Below, in pieces: positions 14,669-22,102 of a DNA stretch of 38,944 nt. Under the pieces are notes generated by a model. That model did no database searches and was not told where the DNA came from. It saw only the letters and a list, made by a program, of their open reading frames with translations. Each line of letters opens with the position of its first letter. The stretch's first letter is position 1. Both the position numbers and the translations under genes were made by a program. The stretch spans positions 1 to 38,944 of IMG/VR virus record IMGVR_UViG_3300020469_000102; one strand, 5' to 3'. This DNA is from a virus.

Positions 14669-15014
14669 CTTTTAATCCTAGGTCTTTTGCGTACTTTGGT
14701 AATCTACAAGACCAGTAACCTGGAGTGAGTTTATCTGTTTTAGTATCGCAGTTGTGTCGTGATGCAAAATTCCTAGCTGCATCGCGATCATTGATTTTAG
14801 AAGTAAGACCACCTTTTTCGTCTCCAAAATTTATTTTCTTTATGTTTCCAGTTTTAGGGTTTTTAACATATACAACATATTTTTTAGGTCCTGAACTTCT
14901 ACTTGGTTTATTAAGTTCTGGATCAGGGCCTTCAATCAATGGTTGCTCTAAAGGAACATATGTACCTTCGTATAAACCAAATCTATCTTGAATATGTTCT
15001 AAAAAATTATTCAT
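14646..15014 (-). CDS. conserved phage protein (DUF5872-like) with targeting-like N-terminus
   Basis: A 122-residue protein. The N-terminus MNNFLEHIQDRFGLYEG resembles the leader of its neighbours, and L-Y-E fits the prohead protease site. The C-terminal two thirds (KKYVVYVKNPKTGNIKKINF ... NDRDAARNFASRHNC ... PGYWSCRLPKYAKDLGL) match a conserved phage module usually labelled DUF5872 and common in head-associated proteins (recalled). Two Cys lie at conserved places. Mechanism unknown. Confidence 0.75.
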   Translation of the reverse strand: MNNFLEHIQDRFGLYEGTYVPLEQPLIEGPDPELNKPSRSSGPKKYVVYVKNPKTGNIKKINFGDEKGGLTSKINDRDAARNFASRHNCDTKTDKLTPGYWSCRLPKYAKDLGLKGGGNYFW

Positions 15015-15024
15015 ATTTTTTTAT

Positions 15025-15696
15025 TTAGCCGCCAAATTCGTGGCCAGCAACTCTTTTCATTTGTTTTACAAACTCTTTATAGTCTGGCTTATTTTTATAA
15101 AGTTTAATTGTAACCTCAGGTCTATCTTTTCCTTTGATTCTCCAGCCGTAACCATCTTCTTTATGTTCTGGTTTAGTTGTTTTTACAACTCTTCTTTTAA
15201 ATCCAGCTTCCCAAGATTCACCTTTGTTCTTACCTTCATCGACATCTTCTTTGATTTTACCTTTAATTAAATCGTCAAGGTTGTTATCTAACCATTCAAT
15301 GAATTCGTCTTCATCGTCTCCACGAATCTCACCATTGGAACTTGCCCAATTACTAAGTTCGTCTTCAGCTTTCCTGGATAGTTCTAGGTTACCACTTCTT
15401 TGTACTTTCTGAAGTTCTCTTTTGTGTTTACGAACTATATCTTGAATCTTCTTACTTTCTGCTACGGTTTCTTTTGCTACTAACTTCCAACCTTGCCTTT
15501 TCATTTTGTCTGCTGTCTTACCATCAACCTTTCTGGTGTATCTACCTTTTTTGACAGTATATTTTTCTGCGCCTTCTTCTACTTCTTCTGGTACACAGTT
15601 TGGAACTTCTTTACCATTCTTGGTTTTAGTTCCTACTTGTTTATATCCTGGCCAGCATGGACCTTTGTTTTCATAAAAATCTTTAAAATTTTTCAT
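15025..15696 (-). CDS. late-block protein with capsid-targeting-like N-terminus and VPNCVPE module
   Basis: A 223-residue basic protein. It begins MKNFKDFYENKG, the shared leader with F-Y-E as a possible cleavage site. Next comes CWPGYKQVGTKTKNGKEVPN followed by CVPE, a module repeated in many phage head-associated proteins. A helical centre (KKIQDIVRKHKRELQKVQRS), an acidic EDEFIEWLDNNLDDLI and a basic end with VTIKLYKNKPDYKEFVKQMK follow. Probably packaged or scaffold-associated; this is an inference. Confidence 0.7.
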   Translation of the reverse strand: MKNFKDFYENKGPCWPGYKQVGTKTKNGKEVPNCVPEEVEEGAEKYTVKKGRYTRKVDGKTADKMKRQGWKLVAKETVAESKKIQDIVRKHKRELQKVQRSGNLELSRKAEDELSNWASSNGEIRGDDEDEFIEWLDNNLDDLIKGKIKEDVDEGKNKGESWEAGFKRRVVKTTKPEHKEDGYGWRIKGKDRPEVTIKLYKNKPDYKEFVKQMKRVAGHEFGG

Positions 15697-15941
15697 TATT
15701 TGCGTACTCCTTTTTCTAAATCATATAGAAAAGCTTTGTTTTTTGCTTGGCCTTTTGTAGTAATTTTTAATCCTACTAATCTACCGACGTTATTGACTAA
15801 TTCGGTATTACCTTTTCTTAAATCTTTTTCTAATTTAGTTTGAACGTCTTTAAGCACAACTTTAATAATGTTTGGTATATCCATTACTAATGGTGCTCTT
15901 TCGTCAACATTCAGTTTTCTAAATTCTTGAAAAGATTTCAT
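15696..15941 (-). CDS. small protein with capsid-targeting-like N-terminus
   Basis: An 81-residue protein that opens MKSFQEFRKLNVDE, very close to T4 internal-protein leaders (MKTYQEFI...). The remainder is a single alpha/beta stretch: PNIIKVVLKDVQTKLEKDLR then LVNNVGRLVGLKITTKGQA. No known domain. Stop and start overlap on both sides, so it is coupled to its neighbours. Confidence 0.7.
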   Translation of the reverse strand: MKSFQEFRKLNVDERAPLVMDIPNIIKVVLKDVQTKLEKDLRKGNTELVNNVGRLVGLKITTKGQAKNKAFLYDLEKGVRK

Positions 15942-16414
15942 TTTAGGCTATCTATTTCCTTTTTAATTTTTTTATATTCTGGGCCGCCATGCTTAACGTC
16001 CATTAATTTATTATATAGATCTACTACTTTTTCCATATCTTTAGCTTTAACTTCATTAACTTCTTCATCAAACATTCCAGAATCTTTCATCATTCTAAGA
16101 GCATCTTTTTTTGCTTTTTCTGCATTTGATTTTGAAATCTTTTCAACTGCCTTTTTAATCATAGCTAAACGCTTCTTTTTATCCGCATCTGATAAAGCTT
16201 CAAAAGTTAATTCTTCCTTTTGAACATCTTCGTTAGCTAACCTTAAAGCATCTTTAACCATAGGATCATTACCCAATCCTTTTTTCATATTTTCTATTTT
16301 TTTATAAGCACCTGTCATATTACCACCCATATCTAATGCTATTTTTACAGCAGCAGATACTAAAGCAGACGGAAATTTACCTCTATACTTTTCTCTTAAT
16401 TCTTTGAATTTCAT
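15938..16414 (-). CDS. helical protein with capsid-targeting-like N-terminus
   Basis: A 158-residue, almost wholly helical protein. It starts MKFKELREKYRGKFP, where L-R-E fits the cleavage rule. The next module (LDMGGNMTGAYKKIENMKKG, then PMVKDALRLANE) is one I recall in several marine T4-like phage proteins of this kind. The C-terminal half is Lys/Glu-rich. It has the composition of T4 internal head proteins or a prohead-core protein; exact role unknown. Confidence 0.7.
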   Translation of the reverse strand: MKFKELREKYRGKFPSALVSAAVKIALDMGGNMTGAYKKIENMKKGLGNDPMVKDALRLANEDVQKEELTFEALSDADKKKRLAMIKKAVEKISKSNAEKAKKDALRMMKDSGMFDEEVNEVKAKDMEKVVDLYNKLMDVKHGGPEYKKIKKEIDSLK

Positions 16415-16662
16415 TTAACCATTCCTCTTATATCTCTTTTTGCTAGTCCGTATACATCTACCAACCATTTTTCTAAACCTCTTTTATCTCTACTCATGAC
16501 GACTAATTCCATTTCTCTCTTATCCCAAGTATCGATATACACTCCATCCTCTTCCCATTCATCAGCGTATTCTCTTGGATCGCCCATATCAAAATCTAAT
16601 GTAGCTTTATAATTTCTTTCAGAAATCATTTGGCTTTCTCTTAATTCTTTAAAACTTTTCAT
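16411..16662 (-). CDS. small protein with capsid-targeting-like N-terminus
   Basis: An 83-residue protein starting MKSFKELRESQMISERN, the clearest example of the shared leader, with L-R-E at residues 7-9. The body holds acidic YADEWEEDGVYIDTWD and then a basic SRDKRGLEKWLVDVYGLAKR helix. It overlaps the next gene by an ATGA. No domain recognised. Confidence 0.7.
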   Translation of the reverse strand: MKSFKELRESQMISERNYKATLDFDMGDPREYADEWEEDGVYIDTWDKREMELVVMSRDKRGLEKWLVDVYGLAKRDIRGMVK

Positions 16663-16667
16663 TTTTT

Positions 16668-17993
16668 TTATCCTTTTACCTTAGCGGCTAAATCTTTGTC
16701 AGCTTTACCCCATGTTCCGCTTGACTTAGTAACAAATGAATTAACTCTTGCTAATCCCCATTGAATTGGTGTAGTGCCTGGTCTGTGTCCAGTTCTCCAT
16801 GCAGCTACTCCTCTATCAAAAACTTTCTTTAATATACCATAAGGCATTCCACTTTTATCAGCTTTCTTTTGAATAGCTTTTTTAGCTCCGCCTTTATCTT
16901 CTACTATATAATCTTCAAATGTAAAGCTTTCACCGTACATTTGCTTATACTTTTTAGTATGCTTAGATGTTTTAGTTTTTGCTGTTGCATCACCAGGAGC
17001 TGGTTTGTAAGCTGCTGGGTTATCGTCATCCATCTTTGATTGTTTCTTAAATTGTGCTGCTCTTTTATCTTGCGTTGATTTACCTAAACCTTTATGATAT
17101 TTTTTAGGTCTCTTCTTTTTCTCTTCGTTTTGGCCTGGTGTATCTTTTTTATATTTTTTAGTTAATTCATCAGTTCCATCACAACCTGCCATTGATTCTA
17201 CAGATTCCAACCAAACTCTTTTTCTAAAATCGCCAAAATTAACTAATAGATAGTTACTACCTCTATGTTGTATAGTTCCAACATTTCCGCTTTCTTTTAA
17301 TCTGACTTCTTCGCCTTCGTTAAATAGATTTCCTTCAATATATTCTTCTCTTGTTTCTGAAAGCTTTGGTAATTCGACATGTGGTCTTACTGATTCTTTC
17401 TTTAAACCCATTCCTTTACGAACAGCATAATATAATTCAGTTCCATCCCCTGGAACGCCAGATGAGAATCCTCTTAAGTCTCCGGCCGCGGCAGCTGCTC
17501 TCATTTTAGATGCAGACATTCCTGATATTCCTTCAGCATCTGGATCTCTTTCGCCAGCTGAAACAACTTTTATTGCACCTTCAAATTGATAAAAGCCATG
17601 TTTTGCTTCTACTCCATTATACTTATTTAATAGTATATCAAATTCTTTGATCCTATCAGATCCTGCAACCATTGTTACTTTTGTGAATCCTTGGTTATAT
17701 AATTTAGTACCAATATCCATAACATGACGAACATCGCTGTCAGCCATTATGTTTCTTGCGTGTTTTGGGAATATTTTACGTAGGAATTTTATTTTATCTT
17801 TAAATTGTAATGGATTCTTTTTAGCATCTTGTGATTTAGATGCATAAATTCTATACGCACCGCCACGAGCTATTTTCTTAAGAGTAGTAAATAACTTTTC
17901 ATGGCCTGTTGTTGGAGGATTAAACCTGCCAAAAACAAATGTTATTTCTTTGGTTTCCTCGACTAAATAGTCGGAAAAGCTTTTAATTTCCAT
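16668..17993 (-). CDS. NMN-adenylyltransferase-like protein fused to a conserved C-terminal module, with two targeting-like motifs
   Basis: A 441-residue protein. After a leader MEIKSFSDYLVEE comes a nucleotidyltransferase domain with FGRFNPPTTGHEKL (around residues 20-33; TTGH stands for the HxGH motif) and GISGMSASKMRAAAAAGD, the ISxTxxR-like site; the family transfers AMP to NMN or phosphopantetheine-type substrates. The last 76 residues (KSGMPYGILKKVFDRG, AAWRTGHRPGTTPIQWGLAR) match a phage module I recall as DUF5824. Residues 356-366 repeat the leader motif. Packaging in the head is inferred from the leader. Confidence 0.75.
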   Translation of the reverse strand: MEIKSFSDYLVEETKEITFVFGRFNPPTTGHEKLFTTLKKIARGGAYRIYASKSQDAKKNPLQFKDKIKFLRKIFPKHARNIMADSDVRHVMDIGTKLYNQGFTKVTMVAGSDRIKEFDILLNKYNGVEAKHGFYQFEGAIKVVSAGERDPDAEGISGMSASKMRAAAAAGDLRGFSSGVPGDGTELYYAVRKGMGLKKESVRPHVELPKLSETREEYIEGNLFNEGEEVRLKESGNVGTIQHRGSNYLLVNFGDFRKRVWLESVESMAGCDGTDELTKKYKKDTPGQNEEKKKRPKKYHKGLGKSTQDKRAAQFKKQSKMDDDNPAAYKPAPGDATAKTKTSKHTKKYKQMYGESFTFEDYIVEDKGGAKKAIQKKADKSGMPYGILKKVFDRGVAAWRTGHRPGTTPIQWGLARVNSFVTKSSGTWGKADKDLAAKVKG

Positions 17994-18008
17994 TATCCTC
18001 GGTTCCCA

Positions 18009-19244
18009 TTAGTTAGGATTATCCCAACCTTTTATAATATCTTTGCTGAAATTATTAGTAGAAAATTCTAATCGGTCTACTAACTTAACAGCTCCACCTT
18101 CCATACGATCTATAGCAACAAAACCTTCAGGGTTGGTTACTCTAAATCCGGATGTTGTTTTTACAAACGTCCCAATCTTTGATAGTTTGTTTAGTTTATT
18201 TATAAGAATTAATTTACTATCAATCACTAAATTTTGTAAATCAAATATCATTTGTAGATTTTTTAAATTGCTTTTACTGAAAAATTTTAATAGTTCATCT
18301 CTTTTTGTTATTTGTACATCTTTACCAGCTTGTGATGATCTTTTATCTATTTCTTTAGCATATCTGTCATTAACAAACATGATTAATCCAGTAGCATGTT
18401 TTTTGGTATTTTTAATTCTTTGTCCTTGCCTTACCATTCTATTATTGTAAATGTTAACAATAAGGTTTAATTCTTTATTAGACTCTAGCTCTTTTAATGT
18501 ACTAGTTTGTATAGTTCTAAATATTTTACCAGCTGATGATAACTTTTGTGATAATAGTAAAGTTTCTTTAGCGGTAAGCGTAGCCGTTCCTGATAAGTCT
18601 GGCAATGTAGCATCAACCATCCATACATCCTTTGTTTTTCTTAGTTTTGGTACTATTTCTTTACCAAACTCTGCTGTCATTGTTTCAAATGATCCGCCAG
18701 AATATGCAGTATGCCAAACAATACCTATTTTAGCTTGTGCTATTTCTTTAGCTAAAGCGTTATCTGATGGTATAGCATATACGATTGTATTTGGATGGAA
18801 GGTTAAATGATTAATTCCATTAATTTTTTGTGTTTTTAAATCTGATTGTTCAAACATAAAATCACCTTGTATAACATCTGTAATGCCTAAATCTTTTAAA
18901 TTATCGAAAGCTAGTTTTAATTTTCTGTTAAGATCTCCAGAGGTATCTGCATCAATATCTTCATAATTTTTATACACTTTAGGATTTTTTGCAAATATTC
19001 CCTTTTTAGCAACAAAGAATTTTCCATCCGTAGGATCTAATCCTGCGAATACAGCGGGGGCCCCGTCCCATTTAACGGTAATGTCCACAGGTGCTTTTGC
19101 ACTACCAGATAACATATCCCTCAAAGATCTAAGCGCTAGGATAGCTTGGCGGGCCCCCTTGACTCCTCCATCAAGGATTAAATCCTCTATGTGTGTCATG
19201 TGAGTGTTTTTAGATTCGGATAAGTATGTTGTTAATTTTTTCAT
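18009..19244 (-). CDS. DNA/RNA-ligase-like nucleotidyltransferase (DUF6267-like) with targeting-like N-terminus
   Basis: A 411-residue protein. After MKKLTTYLSESKNTHMTHIE (L-S-E fits the prohead protease site), residues about 57-69 read TVKWDGAPAVFAG, a KxDG motif I as in ATP-dependent ligases and capping enzymes, where Lys takes the AMP. FFVAKKGIF, VIQGDFMFEQSDL and GIVWHTAYSG resemble motifs III-IV. I recall this family in cyanophages as DUF6267. The sealing reaction is not shown; a protein or RNA AMPylase is possible. Confidence 0.65.
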   Translation of the reverse strand: MKKLTTYLSESKNTHMTHIEDLILDGGVKGARQAILALRSLRDMLSGSAKAPVDITVKWDGAPAVFAGLDPTDGKFFVAKKGIFAKNPKVYKNYEDIDADTSGDLNRKLKLAFDNLKDLGITDVIQGDFMFEQSDLKTQKINGINHLTFHPNTIVYAIPSDNALAKEIAQAKIGIVWHTAYSGGSFETMTAEFGKEIVPKLRKTKDVWMVDATLPDLSGTATLTAKETLLLSQKLSSAGKIFRTIQTSTLKELESNKELNLIVNIYNNRMVRQGQRIKNTKKHATGLIMFVNDRYAKEIDKRSSQAGKDVQITKRDELLKFFSKSNLKNLQMIFDLQNLVIDSKLILINKLNKLSKIGTFVKTTSGFRVTNPEGFVAIDRMEGGAVKLVDRLEFSTNNFSKDIIKGWDNPN

Positions 19245-20632
19245 TATTTTCCTGCCTTTACATAAACTGCTGATTCACTACCTTTAGATCCAGCATAATT
19301 TACAAAATGAGTTACAAGAGCATTAGCTACAGTACCACCAGCTTTATCTATATAATAAGCAACATAGGTAATAGCTAATTTGGCTGATATCCATTGCCAA
19401 TCCTTTTTAGAAAGTTCTTCTTTAAATTCGTCGTATGAAACGTTTTTATAGAAATGATTAAACATCATATAATAAGCTTTAATTTCTCTTTCCTTTCCAG
19501 CAGCTATGTTTTTAGCTAATTTTACAATCCCAGCTTTATGTTCTGGTAATTTTTTTCTAGTTTCTCTTTGTACATAATCTTTCATCGGGCCCCAAGATAT
19601 GCCACCGCCTCTGGCATTCTTACCTTTTATCTCAGCTTTAATACTTCCACCTGGTGTTCCATCCTTTAACATCATTGAACCAATATCGTATACAAGCTCT
19701 GCAGATTTAGATGACCAATAAGTAGCTGAGCCTCTGTCGGCTTCTAGTTTAAATCCGTTATATTTGTGCATGTCAACGTCAGGTGGAACCTGATTATTGA
19801 ATTCTTTTATTGGTGGTGGGAATTTTACTTCTGGCCCTTTAAGAGATATTCCAACCAATCTACGATTGTTAAAATGTTCTAATAAAGATTTGTTATACGA
19901 GGTAATATTTGCTGTTTTTAGTTCTTTTAATGAGAATGAATTATCTATTGCCCATATGTCTCCTGGATTCCATTTATCGTCTTTAAGAGGTTTAAATCCA
20001 GTATTTTTAAATGCTATATCTTTACCAGCATATATATCGATCATTCCCTTAGTGCCACGATATAACTTCATTCCCTTTTTTACATATCCTTTTTGAATTA
20101 ACAATTTACTAATATTATATGATGATGTAAACCATGGGCCTTCTAGTTTTAACATATTGTCTAAACTTTCATCAACATCAATTCCTTTGGCCGCGCCTTT
20201 TAGAATATCAGGTGTAAAAAAGCTTTCATCATGATTATAGCCATGTAAAAGCATAGCTGATATCATTAAACAATTGTGAGATTCGGTTAATTTAGTATTA
20301 GCAGTTCCTCCACCAGCTCCTCCGCCAGCTCCTCCAAATACTTCTGCTTTGCCTATTTGAGTGTTTTTATAGGTTTTACCGTCAGTACCATTTAAGAAAA
20401 ATCCAACTTTATAACCAGCTTTAACATATGCATCAATTACTCTAATAGCTTCTTCAGGATCGGCAACTTTAAATGAACCACCTTTTGCAAGTTCTATAGG
20501 TTTACCATCTTGAATTAATCTTTTTAATATGTCTGTTCTAACAACACCAGTTTTTCCATTAGGCTTTTCCCATTCGGGATTTCCCATAGGAACTAGTTTT
20601 TCATTTATTTCATGAGATTTAAAATTAAGCAT
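19244..20632 (-). CDS. large late-block protein, possible PD-(D/E)XK-like nuclease
   Basis: A 462-residue protein, first after the late promoter, with GAGGAGGG before the ATG. The leader MLNFKSHEINEKLVP has I-N-E, a possible cleavage site. A Gly-rich linker (GGAGGGAGGG, around residues 100-109) separates an N-terminal part from the main domain, which includes KWNPGDIWAID and RRLVGISLKGPEVKFPPP. The DIW...GISLK pair resembles a divergent restriction-endonuclease fold, a tentative reading; YRGTKG could instead suggest an ADP-ribosyltransferase. Confidence 0.6.
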   Translation of the reverse strand: MLNFKSHEINEKLVPMGNPEWEKPNGKTGVVRTDILKRLIQDGKPIELAKGGSFKVADPEEAIRVIDAYVKAGYKVGFFLNGTDGKTYKNTQIGKAEVFGGAGGGAGGGTANTKLTESHNCLMISAMLLHGYNHDESFFTPDILKGAAKGIDVDESLDNMLKLEGPWFTSSYNISKLLIQKGYVKKGMKLYRGTKGMIDIYAGKDIAFKNTGFKPLKDDKWNPGDIWAIDNSFSLKELKTANITSYNKSLLEHFNNRRLVGISLKGPEVKFPPPIKEFNNQVPPDVDMHKYNGFKLEADRGSATYWSSKSAELVYDIGSMMLKDGTPGGSIKAEIKGKNARGGGISWGPMKDYVQRETRKKLPEHKAGIVKLAKNIAAGKEREIKAYYMMFNHFYKNVSYDEFKEELSKKDWQWISAKLAITYVAYYIDKAGGTVANALVTHFVNYAGSKGSESAVYVKAGK

Positions 20633-20651
20633 ATGCCCTCCTCGTTATATC

Positions 20652-20659
20652 TATTTATA
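20652..20659 (-). promoter_or_regulatory. late promoter (TATAAATA) heading the late block
   Basis: TATAAATA on the minus strand, 19 bp upstream of the ATG at 20632, with GAGGAGGG between. This is the T4-type late promoter, recognised by the phage sigma gp55. No early-type promoter occurs between here and 9743, so it may drive the whole 20.6-9.7 kb block. Confidence 0.6.
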
Positions 20660-20664
20660 AAGAT

Positions 20665-20838
20665 TTAAGCATCAAAAAAGGGATTTGGTAAAATATTTCC
20701 TTCGTCATCGAACCTTATAATTTTTTGTTCGTGCAAGATGCTCAACATTTTTTCAGTTCCAACTCTTAACCCTGTATGATAAGCAGTATATGAACTACCT
20801 GCTATACAAATAGCTGTTATGATTATCATTTCAATCAT
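20665..20838 (-). CDS. small membrane-anchored protein
   Basis: A 57-residue protein: an N-terminal hydrophobic helix (MIEMIIITAICIAGSSYTAY) followed by a polar tail with HEQKIIRFDDEGNILPNPFF. The ATG at 20838 overlaps the preceding stop; a second in-frame ATG three codons later is possible. Last gene before the late promoter. Function unknown. Confidence 0.65.
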   Translation of the reverse strand: MIEMIIITAICIAGSSYTAYHTGLRVGTEKMLSILHEQKIIRFDDEGNILPNPFFDA

Positions 20839-20986
20839 CTAGTACTACTCGATGCATTTCTGAATGATAACCTTTTGCAGTCATTTGTGAATGAAATTTT
20901 ATAGCTTCTTTCATTGATTCAAATAAGTATTCTGCTACTAAAACTTCTTTATCCTCGTCCGTGACGATAACTCTCCAACTTTCCAT
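20831..20986 (-). CDS. small hypothetical protein
   Basis: A 51-residue protein (MESWRVIVTDEDKEVLVAEY...). Predicted as beta-beta-alpha: a short strand pair, then the helix ESMKEAIKFHSQMTAKG, then EMHRVVLDD. It starts at a TAATG overlap with the previous gene and overlaps the next by 8 bp, a sign of a genuine coupled gene. No family recognised. Confidence 0.65.
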   Translation of the reverse strand: MESWRVIVTDEDKEVLVAEYLFESMKEAIKFHSQMTAKGYHSEMHRVVLDD

Positions 20987-21222
20987 TATCCAGTCCTCAT
21001 ATATTTTTCTACTGGTTTGAGCTCAATAAATTTTCTACGAGATTTTGAAAATTGTTTCATAGGAGATTTAAATTGAGTATACTTTTTAGTACCAGTAGTT
21101 TTATAGCCAACACAATGGCCTTGACCATTTATAATATAAGTATGATTAGGAACTTTATATCCTACATCATCCCAATTAGTTATTTCTTTTAGGGCTTTAA
21201 GATCTTTCGTGTATGTAGACAT
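20986..21222 (-). CDS. small basic hypothetical protein
   Basis: A 78-residue basic protein: NWDDVGYKVPNHTYIINGQG then HCVGYKTTGTKKYTQFKSPM and a basic SKSRRKFIELKPVEKYMR tail. GGAGAG lies before the ATG inside the end of the upstream gene (26-bp overlap). Small, basic and early, it could bind nucleic acid or a host factor; nothing more can be said. Confidence 0.65.
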   Translation of the reverse strand: MSTYTKDLKALKEITNWDDVGYKVPNHTYIINGQGHCVGYKTTGTKKYTQFKSPMKQFSKSRRKFIELKPVEKYMRTG

Positions 21223-21514
21223 CTATTCTCTCCGCATGTTTTAAAGGCAATTCTCTATCGTATCCTCTAAATCCTTTTCCATCTAAAATGGATTGTCTTG
21301 TTCTAGGTCCTCTGCCATGTAGAGTAACTCTATATCTTGGTAGCTTTTGAGGTGCTGTTTTACTGTAACCATGCTCAAATCTATATTGATTCGTTTTTTC
21401 TTTTCGTTTATTGATTTTATTAATAGAGATTACTGACTTTCTAATTGTTTCTATCTCTAACATATCACCTGCACATTTAGTATGTGCAGTCATTACATAA
21501 GCATCTGTTCTCAT
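21197..21514 (-). CDS. hypothetical basic protein
   Basis: A 105-residue basic protein: MRTDAYVMTAHTKCAGDMLE, IRKSVISINKINKRKEKTNQ, PQKLPRYRVTLHGRGPRTRQ and a C-terminal HAERIDVYIHERS. GGAG lies just upstream of the ATG. The His and Cys spacing does not match a standard zinc finger. The small protein gene upstream ends one base before it. Function unknown. Confidence 0.65.
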   Translation of the reverse strand: MRTDAYVMTAHTKCAGDMLEIETIRKSVISINKINKRKEKTNQYRFEHGYSKTAPQKLPRYRVTLHGRGPRTRQSILDGKGFRGYDRELPLKHAERIDVYIHERS

Positions 21515-21515
21515 A

Positions 21516-21680
21516 TTATACTCCTTGTGTCATATGTGTGTATGAATCACCACATGAATCTATTTCTTTACCGCATAGGCAAATATTTTCTTCTTCTGTA
21601 GAAGGTGCACCGACAGCATCTCTAATTTGATCTTCTGTCGCATCTTTGGTTAGACCAAACTCTTTATAATAATCAACCAT
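21516..21680 (-). CDS. mini-protein with J-domain-like start and Cys-rich end
   Basis: A 54-residue protein. The first 21 residues (MVDYYKEFGLTKDATEDQIR...) closely resemble helix I and the start of helix II of DnaJ domains (DYYxxLGLxxxATxxEI), but there is no room for an HPD loop, so it cannot stimulate DnaK in the usual way. A Cys cluster follows (CLCGKEIDSC). GGAGGG precedes the ATG, which overlaps the upstream stop by 8 bp. Resemblance may be accidental in so short a protein. Confidence 0.65.
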   Translation of the reverse strand: MVDYYKEFGLTKDATEDQIRDAVGAPSTEEENICLCGKEIDSCGDSYTHMTQGV

Positions 21681-21894
21681 GTGGCCCTCCCATTTCTAGC
21701 ATTTGTGTAAAAACAAGACCTTTTAATTCATCTCGCTTTTTATCCATAAAGGTTTCAGCACGAAATCCGTCACCGTTTATTGGTGATGCAATTCCATGAT
21801 TATTCCATAAAGTCGATAAAACTTCATGATCACTTAGTTTTTCTACCGCATCAGACGCTGAGTCTGCGATTTGGTCGTTAAATATATTACTCAT
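21673..21894 (-). CDS. small hypothetical protein
   Basis: A 73-residue protein (MSNIFNDQIADSASDAVEKL, then NHGIASPINGDGFRAETFMD). AGGAGTG precedes the ATG, and the gene is first behind the early promoter 21926-21954. It heads a run of five further short unknown genes typical of early phage accessory regions. Confidence 0.65.
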   Translation of the reverse strand: MSNIFNDQIADSASDAVEKLSDHEVLSTLWNNHGIASPINGDGFRAETFMDKKRDELKGLVFTQMLEMGGPHG

Positions 21895-21925
21895 TTTTCA
21901 CTCCTAATTTAATTTTATATTGTAT

Positions 21926-21954
21926 ATTATACCACGTTTGATTGAATATGTACA
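21926..21954 (-). promoter_or_regulatory. early promoter for the 21894-20665 run of small genes
   Basis: Minus strand: -35 TGTACA (21949-21954), 17-bp spacer ending CGTGG, -10 TATAAT (21926-21931), followed by a leader of about 25 bases with AGGAGTG before the first ATG. Confidence 0.9.
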
Positions 21955-21958
21955 GTGT

Positions 21959-22102
21959 TTATTGAACTCTATTATCAAGACTATCTACTTGACCTCTAAT
22001 CATATCAATTTCTGTTTCCATTAGTTCAACTTTTTCTAATAGAGCATCAACCTTTTTGTTCATTTCTTCTATTAAAGCAATTGCTTTTTCAATCCTTGCC
22101 AT
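21959..22102 (-). CDS. 47-residue coiled-coil protein
   Basis: A 47-residue protein that is one continuous coiled coil (MARIEKAIALIEEMNKKVDA, LLEKVELMETEIDMIRGQVD...). It starts at a TAATG overlap with the upstream stop, with AGGAG upstream. Such short coiled coils often dimerise or attach to a larger partner. It ends 5 bp before the next early promoter. Confidence 0.7.
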   Translation of the reverse strand: MARIEKAIALIEEMNKKVDALLEKVELMETEIDMIRGQVDSLDNRVQ

